Source: GYS-P2D sp964522505 (GTDB taxonomy: Bacteria > Bacteroidota > Bacteroidia > Chitinophagales > Saprospiraceae). Taken from it: a stretch of 64,000 nucleotides of DNA. The notes beneath the pieces are model-generated. The model did no database searches. It saw nothing but the letters and a program-made list of their open reading frames with translations, and was not told the DNA's origin. The stretch spans positions 1 to 64,000 of the forward strand of contig CAZFWJ010000008.1 in assembly GCA_964522505.1 (NCBI GenBank), read 5' to 3'. The translations under genes were made by a program, and so were the position numbers. Numbering within the stretch: position 1 is the stretch's first letter; every line of letters begins with the position of its first letter. Below are positions 53,980-62,908 of this stretch, piece after piece.

Positions 53980-55073
53980 TATGGATTGAATATCATATTA
54001 GCCACGGCTCGAGTCTGATCCCATGCGATAATCATATCTATAGAATCATCCGCTTTTTCTTCAAATATTATCGTCAGATGTTCTATGGATTCAGATTCCT
54101 GATGGACAGGAATCATGACGGACGCCACATCTTGATTTACATCTCTATTATATGCTCCCCAAGAAGGTAAATCCTTGCTAAATATCAGATTCCAGTTATT
54201 TTCGCCTACTTCGGCGTATAAGATATATCGTCCTGGTTCGATGGACTCGCCTTGTATAATAGTCTTATGATATAGCATCAATTCTGTTGCTTCATTGGCG
54301 CCGAGTCTCCATACCTTATTATATGGTACCAATGATCCGAATATCTCCCTATTCTTTTTGGCAGGCCGGTGGTAGCTGACTGTGGCCTTAGGAGTAATAT
54401 TTTGATTATTATCCTTGAGATAGTTGGTATAAGCGCTATTGGCAGGATAATGAGACATATCGAGTGGTGAGACGTCAAGAGTGTTGAACTGTAAGGGATT
54501 GAAATTGATCGGTACTCGTACTCTTGTATTCTCCCATTGTACAACCAGATGAACTAAGTCTTCATCGATTTCATGGAATGTCATGCTCAATGCCTCTACA
54601 GTCTCGTTAAGACGTTCTGTTGGAATAGTTACTGACGCTACTACTTGATCGGGGTCTCTGTTCGCTATTCCCCAGATGCCTGTCTCGGTTGAAACATGTA
54701 TGGTCCAACTGTCTTTATTCACATTTGCTGCAAGGGTGTAATTGCCTGCTTGTAAGGTAGCTTTACCGATACCTACAGGTTGATAGAAGCTAATCAGCGT
54801 CGCTTCGTTAGCTCCTATTCTCCACTCAGACCCATGGGCTATGAGATCTCCAAAAATTTGGCGGCCCTTCATCTGTGGACGAGAATATACCAGTTTGATC
54901 TGTGGGGTGACATTTCTTTTATCGCCTTGCAGGTAATTACGATAGGCTACTTCTGCAGGATGGTATGCTACATCCATAGGGCTTGCATCGATAGGAGGCC
55001 ACTTGGTGTCGCCTTGAGCCATTAATACGGTTGATGTTATACAGATGATAATAACAAGGTACAGTTGTTTCAT
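53979..55073 (-). CDS. Secreted protein with two DUF2911 domains
   Basis: A 364-residue protein with a signal peptide (residues 1-19, ending MAQ). It consists of two tandem DUF2911 units (about 28-190 and 200-362). Each shows SPMDVAYHPA- or SPLDMSHYPA-type starts, a SRPQMKGRQIFG or HRPAKKNREIFG segment, WRIGANEAT or WRLGANEAT and a closing WENTR or WDQTR motif. DUF2911 proteins are common in Bacteroidota and have no proven function. Its stop codon overlaps the start of the lipoprotein gene. Confidence 0.9.
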   Translation of the reverse strand: MKQLYLVIIICITSTVLMAQGDTKWPPIDASPMDVAYHPAEVAYRNYLQGDKRNVTPQIKLVYSRPQMKGRQIFGDLIAHGSEWRIGANEATLISFYQPVGIGKATLQAGNYTLAANVNKDSWTIHVSTETGIWGIANRDPDQVVASVTIPTERLNETVEALSMTFHEIDEDLVHLVVQWENTRVRVPINFNPLQFNTLDVSPLDMSHYPANSAYTNYLKDNNQNITPKATVSYHRPAKKNREIFGSLVPYNKVWRLGANEATELMLYHKTIIQGESIEPGRYILYAEVGENNWNLIFSKDLPSWGAYNRDVNQDVASVMIPVHQESESIEHLTIIFEEKADDSIDMIIAWDQTRAVANMIFNP

Positions 55074-55171
55074 ACGAGCGTATTTATCCTTATTCGTTAA
55101 ATTTATGTAAATAACGAACCGATACCTATTGGCGTTCCTGCTTTATCAGAATCTTAATAGTCTGTACTTGA

Positions 55172-56626
55172 TTACATTTCTGACCCATTGATGATCATCT
55201 GCCGGTAGAACCTGATGCCATCTTCAAACTCTGATACTCCGACTCGTTCATCTATTCCATGAAAACAGGTATAGTTATGTGGTGTGATATGGAATGGCGC
55301 AAAACGATAGACATAGTCACTGATAGCCTTAAAATGTCTCGAGTCTGTACCACCTACAACTAAGCTCGGCCCAATCAATACATCAGTATAGATCTGTTTG
55401 ATGGACTTCTGAATAATATCATAGGCGTCCGATTCTATCGGAGACACTGGCGATGGGGCTGAGCCTCCTTTTGCATAGTTGATCTGAACTCTGTCATCAC
55501 CGATGGCATCAGTAACATGCTTCATCACGGTCTCTCGAGTCTCACCTGGTATAATCCTGAAATTGACTGATGCTCGCGCCGTGGTCGGGATCACATTGTC
55601 CTTGATGCCAGCTTCAAATATCGTAGGGGCGATCGTCGTCCTCACAGATGCTGCTGCTGCTCCACCGGCATCATCATATGATTTGAGGATTAGGCCTTGT
55701 AATATATCTGCATTGGCAAAGGCGATGCGGCTTTTGAGACCCATATGTGGCCCGATTGAGGTCATGAACCCCCTGAGTGCAGGAGTAATCTTCGGGTCAA
55801 ATGGATTAGACTTTAATCGACCTATTGCGGCTGCTAAAACATCTATAGAGCTCTCTGCGGCAGGCGTTGAACTATGTCCACCTGCCATGTCTACTTGGAG
55901 CTCGAGTGTTTGATATCCTTTTTCAGCTATACCTATTAAAGCGATTTTCTCTTTGACACCAGGCACTAAATCTTGAGTAATCGCCTGACCTTCATCCAAC
56001 ACGAGAGCAGCACGGACTCCCAGATTCTTTAGATGATCTACAACGGCTATGGCACCACTGCCTAGAACCTCTTCATCATGTCCAAAGGAAAGATAGATAC
56101 TCCGTTTAGGGGTATAACCTTCTTCGAGGAGTTGTTCTGCTGCTTCGAGCAACCCTATGACACCAAACTTATCATCCATAGCACCTCGACCATATATGGT
56201 ATCTCCCTTAATTCCTTCGGTAAATGGATGTACAGACCATTTATAAAATGACGCAATTGGTACGACGTCATGGTGAGACATTAATATGATTGGGTCAAGA
56301 TTAGGATCACTACCGCGCCACTTATATAGATGAGTATACTCATGGAATGTCTCGTGGTCTAACTGACTGTATATTAATGGATAGGTATCAGCAAGAAACT
56401 TGTTGAATAGATCAAATTGGACAGAGTCGAATTCTGCCGGATCGCCAAATGAAACAGTGCGTATTGAGATCGCTTCAGCGAAGTGATCAACTGCATCAGG
56501 GGAAATCTCTATCACGGAGACTGGCTCAACGTCCATCTGTTGAGAACTGAAGCTCACTGTACGAATGACAATCACGATTACAGCTAATATTAGGAGTGCT
56601 AATAGCACTAATAGTATCTTCTTCAT
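55172..56626 (-). CDS. Membrane-anchored M20 peptidase (PM20D1/carboxypeptidase S-like)
   Basis: A 484-residue M20A metallopeptidase with an N-terminal membrane helix (about 3-21). Metal-site motifs are LMSHHDVVP (about 118-126), GRGAMDDKFG (about 147-156), FGHDEEVLGSGA (about 182-193) and a C-terminal SRHFK plus HGIDERV. The layout matches carboxypeptidase S and mammalian PM20D1, which hydrolyse N-acyl amino acids or short peptides. It faces the periplasm. It lies about 100 bp upstream of the DUF2911 gene on the same strand; co-transcription is possible. Unrelated in subfamily to the M20D protein at the window start. Confidence 0.9.
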   Translation of the reverse strand: MKKILLVLLALLILAVIVIVIRTVSFSSQQMDVEPVSVIEISPDAVDHFAEAISIRTVSFGDPAEFDSVQFDLFNKFLADTYPLIYSQLDHETFHEYTHLYKWRGSDPNLDPIILMSHHDVVPIASFYKWSVHPFTEGIKGDTIYGRGAMDDKFGVIGLLEAAEQLLEEGYTPKRSIYLSFGHDEEVLGSGAIAVVDHLKNLGVRAALVLDEGQAITQDLVPGVKEKIALIGIAEKGYQTLELQVDMAGGHSSTPAAESSIDVLAAAIGRLKSNPFDPKITPALRGFMTSIGPHMGLKSRIAFANADILQGLILKSYDDAGGAAAASVRTTIAPTIFEAGIKDNVIPTTARASVNFRIIPGETRETVMKHVTDAIGDDRVQINYAKGGSAPSPVSPIESDAYDIIQKSIKQIYTDVLIGPSLVVGGTDSRHFKAISDYVYRFAPFHITPHNYTCFHGIDERVGVSEFEDGIRFYRQMIINGSEM

Positions 56627-56786
56627 CTGCTCAGAAAGATAGGAAATGGCCTATTTATAGTGCGCCTTATTAATGGGAAAACCATGACGCCTTCTTATTC
56701 TCAACTTTTATCGGCATTAATATAGGATGATATGCTCTAAAAACATTAACTTTAAAGTGCATTCAACAACCCTGCAAAACCAAAAA

Positions 56787-57236
56787 ATGTATCAACAAGC
56801 CATTGAGCCAGTTAGCTCTATTGAAGTAATCCATAAGAAGTTTGACATGATCTGCCTAGTAGATGATGACCCTAATTCGATCTTCTTGCATACTTTCTTT
56901 TTAAATGAGATTGGATATAAAGGACTCCTTAAACAGTTTAATTATCCCCTTTCAGCTCTCACAGAAATATTAGAACTATCCAGTGAACATTCAATATTAA
57001 TTCTTTTAGATCTTAACATGCCACTCTGTACAGGGTGGGAATTTATCGATAAGATCGATTCTGGGTGGAGCGCTATCAAGCGGAATAATGTTACAATCTG
57101 TGTATTATCTTCTTCTATTCATCCAGCAGATCTGAACAGGGCTCATGCCAGACCATTAGTCCAGTGCTATAGCGAGAAACCGCTTGTAGCTGCAGATATG
57201 TCTTCTATTGTAAACAAGCTTGTAGCAACTTTTTAG
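56787..57236 (+). CDS. Stand-alone response regulator receiver protein
   Basis: A 149-residue single receiver domain from the ATG at 56787; the frame is open from 56727, but that lead adds nothing domain-like. The acidic pocket is in CLVDDDPNS (Asp at about 26-28), the phosphorylated Asp is in LLDLNMP (about residue 75), the switch Ser is in VLSSSIHPAD and the conserved Lys is in SEKPL (about 131). There is no output domain, so it acts by binding a partner, as in phosphorelay or chemotaxis-type single-domain regulators. No sensor kinase is nearby. Confidence 0.85.
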   Translation: MYQQAIEPVSSIEVIHKKFDMICLVDDDPNSIFLHTFFLNEIGYKGLLKQFNYPLSALTEILELSSEHSILILLDLNMPLCTGWEFIDKIDSGWSAIKRNNVTICVLSSSIHPADLNRAHARPLVQCYSEKPLVAADMSSIVNKLVATF

Positions 57237-57512
57237 TCGGCTACTTAGCATTTGATCTTTTAAGGTTGTAAAAAGAGGACAGATATCCGGACTTGGATTC
57301 TGCCTACCTGACTGATCTCGGAATCATAGAAGCCGCCCCAACTTAATGTGTCGATTTTAACAAAGAGATAGAATAAAATTTCGATATCCCTCGCAGAGGC
57401 AACATATAAAAGGCGCGCCTGTCAGTTACTGACAGTAAGCCACTTATACATATGTAAATTAATCATTAACAGATCTCAAATCAGTTAACACAGAAATAAG
57501 CTTGGCTTAACA
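57237..57512. other. Intergenic region with clustered palindromes
   Basis: 349 bases lie between the response regulator and the lipoprotein gene. Apart from a palindrome pair at 57411-57435 and the promoter at 57513-57540, nothing was recognised. Confidence 0.5.
57411..57435. repeat. Two abutting palindromes
   Basis: AGGCGCGCCT (57411-57420) is a perfect 10-bp palindrome. It shares its last two bases with CTGTCAG-TTA-CTGACAG (57419-57435), a perfect 7-bp inverted repeat. Could be a regulator site or a hairpin about 150 bp upstream of the lipoprotein/TonB receptor operon. Confidence 0.45.
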
Positions 57513-57540
57513 TTGACGGTATAGTGCAACCATACCTTTG
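57513..57540 (+). promoter_or_regulatory. Promoter of the lipoprotein/TonB receptor operon
   Basis: TTG (57513-57515), 17 bases, then TACCTTTG (57533-57540) followed by TA. An exact -7 box with a -33 TTG. The start codon is 45 bases downstream. Confidence 0.72.
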
Positions 57541-57585
57541 TACATGAAATTAAAAATGTTTCTGTCAATATAATTCAAACTTAAA

Positions 57586-58851
57586 ATGAGATTCCTGAAC
57601 CTTTACATTTTTTCACTTTCAGTCATTGTATTAGCTATTTCATCTTGTAGCTCAGATAATGAGTGCAATACAGTATGTCCAGAAGGGACATTTCAATTGT
57701 TAGATTGTACTTGCATAGATGAGCTTGATCCTAGCAATTCAATAGAGAGTATTGATATTCGAGGTGAGATTAGCAGTGATCAGACTTGGACTACAGGGAG
57801 CATCTATATACTTAATGATCGAGTTACTGTAGTTAATGGGGCTACACTGACAATTGAACCTGGAGTGATTGTAAAAGGTGTTGGCGGAACTGGTGCTGAT
57901 GCATCTGCGCTGGTCATAGCAAGGGGATCTCAAATTAACGCATTAGGCACGGCAGAAAACCCCATTGTCTTTACGTCAACAGCTGATGGAATTCAATCAG
58001 GAGAGAATGTTGGAACGCTCAATCCTGATATTAATGGACTTTGGGGTGGACTCATCGTATTAGGAAATGCGCCGATATCTGCATCCAATGATTCAGGAGA
58101 TGTATCAGAAGTACAGATCGATGGTATTCCTACATCAGATCCTAATGGTCTATATGGAGGAAATGATGCCAATGATAACAGTGGTACAATCAGATATGTC
58201 TCTATCAGACATGGCGGCACTAACATCGGAGAAGGCAATGAAATTAATGGTTTGACGCTCGGAGGTGTTGGCGCTGGTACAACAATAGAATTTGTAGAGG
58301 TCTTAGGAAACCAAGATGATGGAATAGAAATCTTCGGAGGTACAGTAAGTATAACTAATGCGCTTGTATGGAATTGTGGAGATGACTCTATGGATACAGA
58401 TCAAGCGTGGAACGGGACAGTTGAGAATTTCATTATCCTGACTCCTACAGGAGGTAGTGCCTTTGAGCTTGATGGGCCTGAAGGATCTCTCTCTCAAGGA
58501 CCTGGTCAGTTTACCAATGGCACTGTGTTCGCAGGCTCCAATATTGACCATCTTGCAGATTGGGACGACAGCACAAATTGTGGTATACAGAACATATACT
58601 TTTTTGGAATCGAAGCTGAATATGATGCTTCTGCAGGTTTTGAAACTTGGGGAGGTGACGGAACTGGTGTCAGCGGAGTATTTCAGTTTTCAGCTGAAGG
58701 AGGCTTTGATAGCGAGACATTAGTAGGAGCTGCTCCAATAGGCGAAGTAACCGAAGTAGAAACGCTGATGAATGCTGTTGGTGCGGATGTATCTGTCTTT
58801 GGATGGACTGTCGCAGCGCAGTCTGGGACTCTAGCAACTCTTGGACTATAA
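57586..58851 (+). CDS. Beta-helix lipoprotein paired with TonB receptor
   Basis: A 421-residue lipoprotein (lipobox LAISSC, Cys at about residue 21) with a short Cys-rich N-terminal segment (ECNTVCPEGTF...DCTC). A right-handed beta-helix-like body follows, including VNGATLTIEPGVIVKGVGG and GLWGGLIVLGNAPIS. Proteins of this type recur next to TonB-dependent receptors in Bacteroidota and are often labelled only 'hypothetical'. It is 26 bp upstream of the receptor gene and shares its promoter. By analogy with SusD it may be the surface ligand-binding partner, but it is not a SusD homologue. Ligand unknown. Confidence 0.82.
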   Translation: MRFLNLYIFSLSVIVLAISSCSSDNECNTVCPEGTFQLLDCTCIDELDPSNSIESIDIRGEISSDQTWTTGSIYILNDRVTVVNGATLTIEPGVIVKGVGGTGADASALVIARGSQINALGTAENPIVFTSTADGIQSGENVGTLNPDINGLWGGLIVLGNAPISASNDSGDVSEVQIDGIPTSDPNGLYGGNDANDNSGTIRYVSIRHGGTNIGEGNEINGLTLGGVGAGTTIEFVEVLGNQDDGIEIFGGTVSITNALVWNCGDDSMDTDQAWNGTVENFIILTPTGGSAFELDGPEGSLSQGPGQFTNGTVFAGSNIDHLADWDDSTNCGIQNIYFFGIEAEYDASAGFETWGGDGTGVSGVFQFSAEGGFDSETLVGAAPIGEVTEVETLMNAVGADVSVFGWTVAAQSGTLATLGL

Positions 58852-58889
58852 TCACCCCTTAAATAATAGAATACTTAATGCTTACTAAC

Positions 58890-61775
58890 ATGAAACTATT
58901 TATAAAAGCGATATTAATTGGACTCTTGTTCTTAGGTGTCTCTGCCATGAGTGCTCAGAAAGGAATAGTTAGAGGTACAATCACTGAGGATGCTACTGGG
59001 GAACCTATGTTTGCAGTTACTATAGCAATAGCTGAGACGGGTACAGGGGCTGTGACGGATTTTGATGGCAAATTCGAGCTCGAGCTTGATCCTGGTATCT
59101 ATAATCTCGAGTGCTCATCACTAGGTTTTAGTACACTTCAGATTACTGAAGTAGAAGTAAAGGCAGGAGAAGTTACTGTCTTTGACAATGTTAGATTGAC
59201 AGCGGAATCTGAACTTATAGATGAAATTGTCATCACGGCAGACGTGGTTAGAAATACGGAGGCGGCCTTATTGACTATACAGCGTAAGTCACCGAACTTG
59301 TTAAATGGTATATCAGCACAAACTTTTAAGAAAATAGGAGACGGAGATGCTGCAGCAGCAGTTAAGAGAGTCACTGGTGTATCTATCGAAGGCGGTAAAT
59401 ATGTATTCGTAAGAGGTCTGGGGGATCGATATAGCAAGACCATGCTTAATGGTACGGAGATACCCGGACTAGATCCAGATCGCAACAGTATACAGATCGA
59501 CATCTTCCCAACTAACTTGATACAAAACCTCGTAGTACTTAAGTCATCAGTTGCTGAGATGCCGGCAGACTTCACTGGCGGAGTAGTTAATATTGAGACT
59601 AAGGACTTGCCCGAAGAAAGGATATTCGACATATCCTTTAGTCTTGGATTCAATCCTGACCAGCACTTTAATGATGAGTATGTTAGTTACGAAGGGGGCG
59701 CAACAGATTGGTTAGGATTTGATGACGGCACTCGCAGGATTCCACAAGCAGCAAGACGACCAGCTGTTATATCTCCGATCAATGGTGATAGCCCCGTAAG
59801 AGTGAACTCATTCTTAGGCCAGTTTGATCAAAATCTAGCTGCTCAACAACAGCGGAGTTTCCTGGATTATAGCGTCGGTGTGACACTGGCGGATCAGATT
59901 GATCTTGGTGAGAGCTCTAATAGTCTTGGTTATATTTTTACTGGGTCATACAAGAACTCGACGAGTTTCCTCAATGATATACAGTATGGTGAGTTCCAGA
60001 ATGCAGTATCACCAACAGACTTTGAGTTGGTATCAGCATCTCGGCAGAATGGTATTCTGGGTTCTAACAATGTTCTCTTAGCAGGTATGGCTGGCTTGGC
60101 TTATAAAACTAAGAATTCAAAATATAAATTGACCCTCATGCACCTCCAAAATGGAGAGTCTAAAACTGGTCAGTTTAGCACTGAGACTTTTGACGATGCC
60201 ATTGGGCGATCTGATTTTGTAGGGGTTTCTGACAACTTGGATTATCAACAACGTAGTTTGACCAATCTTTTGCTCCATGGTAAGCACGTTAATAATGATA
60301 CGGGATGGGAATTGGATTGGAAACTTGCTCCGACAATTTCACTACTAGACGATCCAGATATTCGCAGCACTGCATTTTCAGTGAGAGGCGATGAGTTTAT
60401 CATTAATGCTGGTGAGGGTGGAAATCCGAGTAGAATATGGAGGAATCTCGAAGAGATAAATGTTAATGGTAGAGTAGACTTTGCCAAAGACCTTAAGATT
60501 TCTCAACGAGAGGCTAAATTGAAGTTTGGAGGTAGTTACTTATTTAAGGAGCGTGACTATGAGATATTACAGTTCAACATCCAGTTCTTTGGTGCGCAAC
60601 CTGTATTAACGGGTGATCCTAATCAACTGTTAGAAGATGATAATCTGTATCCTAATGGCTCAGTGATCTTAAACTCAGGTAATGGTGATCCTAACCCTAA
60701 TGAGTATAACTCTACTATCGATAATGCTGCAGCCTATGCGTCATTAGAGTTCGAGCCGGCAGAAAATCTTAAAGCTGTTGTCGGCTTAAGAGCTGAGAAC
60801 TATATACAGAGACATACAGGTCGTGATCAATCGTTAAGATTTGTTTTGGAGGACGAAGAGGTTCTGAATTCGCTTGATCTATTCCCTTCAACAAACTTTA
60901 TCTACTCATTGACTGAAAATCAGAACTTGAGAGTGTCATACTCACGTACTATTGCACGACCATCGTTCAAGGAGAATTCATTCGCACAGATATTAGATCC
61001 CCTGACAAATAGGATTTTTAACGGTGCACGATTCCCATTCGGCGAAGATCCGGTGACAGGAGAATTTGACTGGGACGGTAATATCAGAGAGACACGTATC
61101 AATAACTTCGATGTAAGATGGGAGTTATTTGGTACACGAGCACAGAATCTGTCGTTGAGTGCATTTTATAAGACATTTGCTGATCCTATAGAATTAGTAC
61201 GTATACCACAAGCTCAGGCGAGTAATGAGTTTCAGCCAAGAAATGTGGGTGACGGTCAAGTGTTTGGTGTTGAGCTTGAGTTTGGCAAAGCACTTGATTT
61301 TATCGGAGAGAGTTTTTCAAAGTTCTCAGTTAATGGTAATGTAACATTGGTGCATTCACAGATAGAGATGACAGACTTGGAATTTAATTCTCGGGTAGGA
61401 TTTGAAAAAGAAGGAGAAACCATAGAGCGTACCAGACAGATGGCTGGACAAGCACCATACATTATTAACGCAGGTCTATCGTACAATGAGCCAGAGGCCG
61501 GATTAACTGCAGGTCTATTCTATAATGTAAAGGGGCCAACGCTCACTGTTGTTGGAGGAAGCTTATTCCCAGATGTATTTTCAGAGCCATTCCACAGTTT
61601 GAACTTTAGCATTAACAAGAGTTTTGGAAGATTCTCGATTTCTGTTCAAGCTGAGAATATCTTAAACGATCAGCGACAAGAGTTCTTTAGAGGATTCAAT
61701 GCTGCTGATCAGATCTTCACGCAGTTTTCACCAGATCGATCATTTGGCTTAGGGTTGAGCTATTCCATCTATTAA
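58890..61775 (+). CDS. TonB-dependent receptor with CarboxypepD_reg-like domain
   Basis: A 961-residue outer-membrane receptor from the Met at 58890; the frame is open from 58878. The signal peptide ends SAQ. A carboxypeptidase-regulatory-like domain (about 22-105, KGIVRGTITEDATGEPMF) precedes the plug (about 120-240, KSPNLLNGISAQTFKKIGDGD and VFVRGLGDRYSKTMLNG). The barrel ends in GLGLSYSIY. It imports a ligand using TonB energy. The preceding lipoprotein gene is co-transcribed and a terminator follows. It resembles the OmpA/IgA-type 'outer membrane receptor' group rather than SusC. Substrate unknown. Confidence 0.93.
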   Translation: MKLFIKAILIGLLFLGVSAMSAQKGIVRGTITEDATGEPMFAVTIAIAETGTGAVTDFDGKFELELDPGIYNLECSSLGFSTLQITEVEVKAGEVTVFDNVRLTAESELIDEIVITADVVRNTEAALLTIQRKSPNLLNGISAQTFKKIGDGDAAAAVKRVTGVSIEGGKYVFVRGLGDRYSKTMLNGTEIPGLDPDRNSIQIDIFPTNLIQNLVVLKSSVAEMPADFTGGVVNIETKDLPEERIFDISFSLGFNPDQHFNDEYVSYEGGATDWLGFDDGTRRIPQAARRPAVISPINGDSPVRVNSFLGQFDQNLAAQQQRSFLDYSVGVTLADQIDLGESSNSLGYIFTGSYKNSTSFLNDIQYGEFQNAVSPTDFELVSASRQNGILGSNNVLLAGMAGLAYKTKNSKYKLTLMHLQNGESKTGQFSTETFDDAIGRSDFVGVSDNLDYQQRSLTNLLLHGKHVNNDTGWELDWKLAPTISLLDDPDIRSTAFSVRGDEFIINAGEGGNPSRIWRNLEEINVNGRVDFAKDLKISQREAKLKFGGSYLFKERDYEILQFNIQFFGAQPVLTGDPNQLLEDDNLYPNGSVILNSGNGDPNPNEYNSTIDNAAAYASLEFEPAENLKAVVGLRAENYIQRHTGRDQSLRFVLEDEEVLNSLDLFPSTNFIYSLTENQNLRVSYSRTIARPSFKENSFAQILDPLTNRIFNGARFPFGEDPVTGEFDWDGNIRETRINNFDVRWELFGTRAQNLSLSAFYKTFADPIELVRIPQAQASNEFQPRNVGDGQVFGVELEFGKALDFIGESFSKFSVNGNVTLVHSQIEMTDLEFNSRVGFEKEGETIERTRQMAGQAPYIINAGLSYNEPEAGLTAGLFYNVKGPTLTVVGGSLFPDVFSEPFHSLNFSINKSFGRFSISVQAENILNDQRQEFFRGFNAADQIFTQFSPDRSFGLGLSYSIY

Positions 61776-61825
61776 TTAAAGACTATACACACGATGTGTT
61801 ACTAAGAGGTAAGCACAAGTATTTT

Positions 61826-61860
61826 AGAGGCTGTTCTACTCGGTAGTGCAGCCTCTTTTT
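61826..61860 (+). terminator. Terminator after the TonB receptor gene
   Basis: An 8-bp stem AGAGGCTG/CAGCCTCT with an inner CTAC/GTAG stem, followed by five T residues. 51 bp after the stop codon. Confidence 0.92.
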
Positions 61861-62074
61861 ATGTCAAGTTATATGGTTTCCAGATTCGATCATTAGAGTT
61901 AACGTGTAAATAGGGATTGTTAAATGAGTTATGTTAACTTATCGTATTAACATTAATAAAAAATATAATATGTAAATAGTACATATACAGGATATAGTAA
62001 TTCGAGATGAAATCAATGTAAATTTAATGTTAACAAAAATTGACTTTGAATAACATTAGGTTTACATTTAAAGT

Positions 62075-62908
62075 GTGTCTAAGTACATTTTACATATTGT
62101 TATCCTTTTTGGCCTGTGTGCAAGGCCTATGGTGTCTTTATCGGCTGAAGAGCGTTTAGAGATTGACTTTACATTAGTCGAGGGGAGAATATTGATAAAC
62201 GGACACTTGAGCGGACATGATGGTGTGTTCATATTCGATACGGGCACACCTGAGATTATTATCAATGACAGCGAGATTGGCAATAATGGTACGGGCTACA
62301 TGAGCTCGGTACAGGGCGATCATCCTGTTGCGATCAAAGCGGTTGACATCGTACGAGTTGCAGATTATACCTTGCCGCAGGGAAGTCTACTGATGCATAT
62401 GGATCTCTCAGAGTTGCTGGGAGATATGGATCAGAAGGTTTTAGGGATCATAGGATGGTCTGCATTTGACGCTGATCAGCCCATATTCATTAACTATCGA
62501 GATAGTAAGATCATAGTAGGAAAACCAGAGTTTACACCTGACATGGTTGAAGACAACCATGTTATCAGGCTTAACCTGACAGAAGTAGGGGATGAATTGC
62601 CAACTGTAGAAATAGAAATAAACCAAGAAATACTAACGTTTGCATTTGATACGGGGGCACCACTACATGCCATTGGCCCCCAGAAACCTGATCAATCAAG
62701 AGGGGATATCCTCCAGGAATCTATCAAGTTAGAAGGACTAATCACCATAGCTGAAAATCAATTTAGAGTGGAAGACATGCAAGACTTTCACGAGTTCGAC
62801 GGCATCCTAAGCGTCAATGCGCTCAACACTAACTATGTAGTCATCGATCGTAGCTCGCAGCGAGTGTACCTATTCTGGGATAAGCAAGATGCGATCGCAG
62901 GACTATGA
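62075..62908 (+). CDS. Secreted two-lobed retropepsin-like aspartic protease
   Basis: A 277-residue protein with both catalytic motifs of a pepsin-type fold in one chain: FIFDTGTPE (Asp at about 55) and FAFDTGAPL (Asp at about 192). The start is GTG at 62075: it is the only in-frame start that keeps the signal peptide (MSKYILHIVILFGLCARP... ending SLSA). Likely acts in the periplasm or outside; the substrate is unknown. It converges on the permease gene, and the two stop codons overlap by 6 bases. Confidence 0.8.
   Translation: MSKYILHIVILFGLCARPMVSLSAEERLEIDFTLVEGRILINGHLSGHDGVFIFDTGTPEIIINDSEIGNNGTGYMSSVQGDHPVAIKAVDIVRVADYTLPQGSLLMHMDLSELLGDMDQKVLGIIGWSAFDADQPIFINYRDSKIIVGKPEFTPDMVEDNHVIRLNLTEVGDELPTVEIEINQEILTFAFDTGAPLHAIGPQKPDQSRGDILQESIKLEGLITIAENQFRVEDMQDFHEFDGILSVNALNTNYVVIDRSSQRVYLFWDKQDAIAGL

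Noticed and set aside
57239..57585. tRNA or other structured RNA in the leader of the lipoprotein gene
   Set aside because: No cloverleaf or GTTCGA-type T arm could be found here or in other intergenic regions of the window.
59138..59653. A 171-codon minus-strand open frame opposite the TonB receptor
   Set aside because: Antisense shadow of a well-supported plug domain; composition is Ser/Thr/Leu-rich as expected from the reverse strand.
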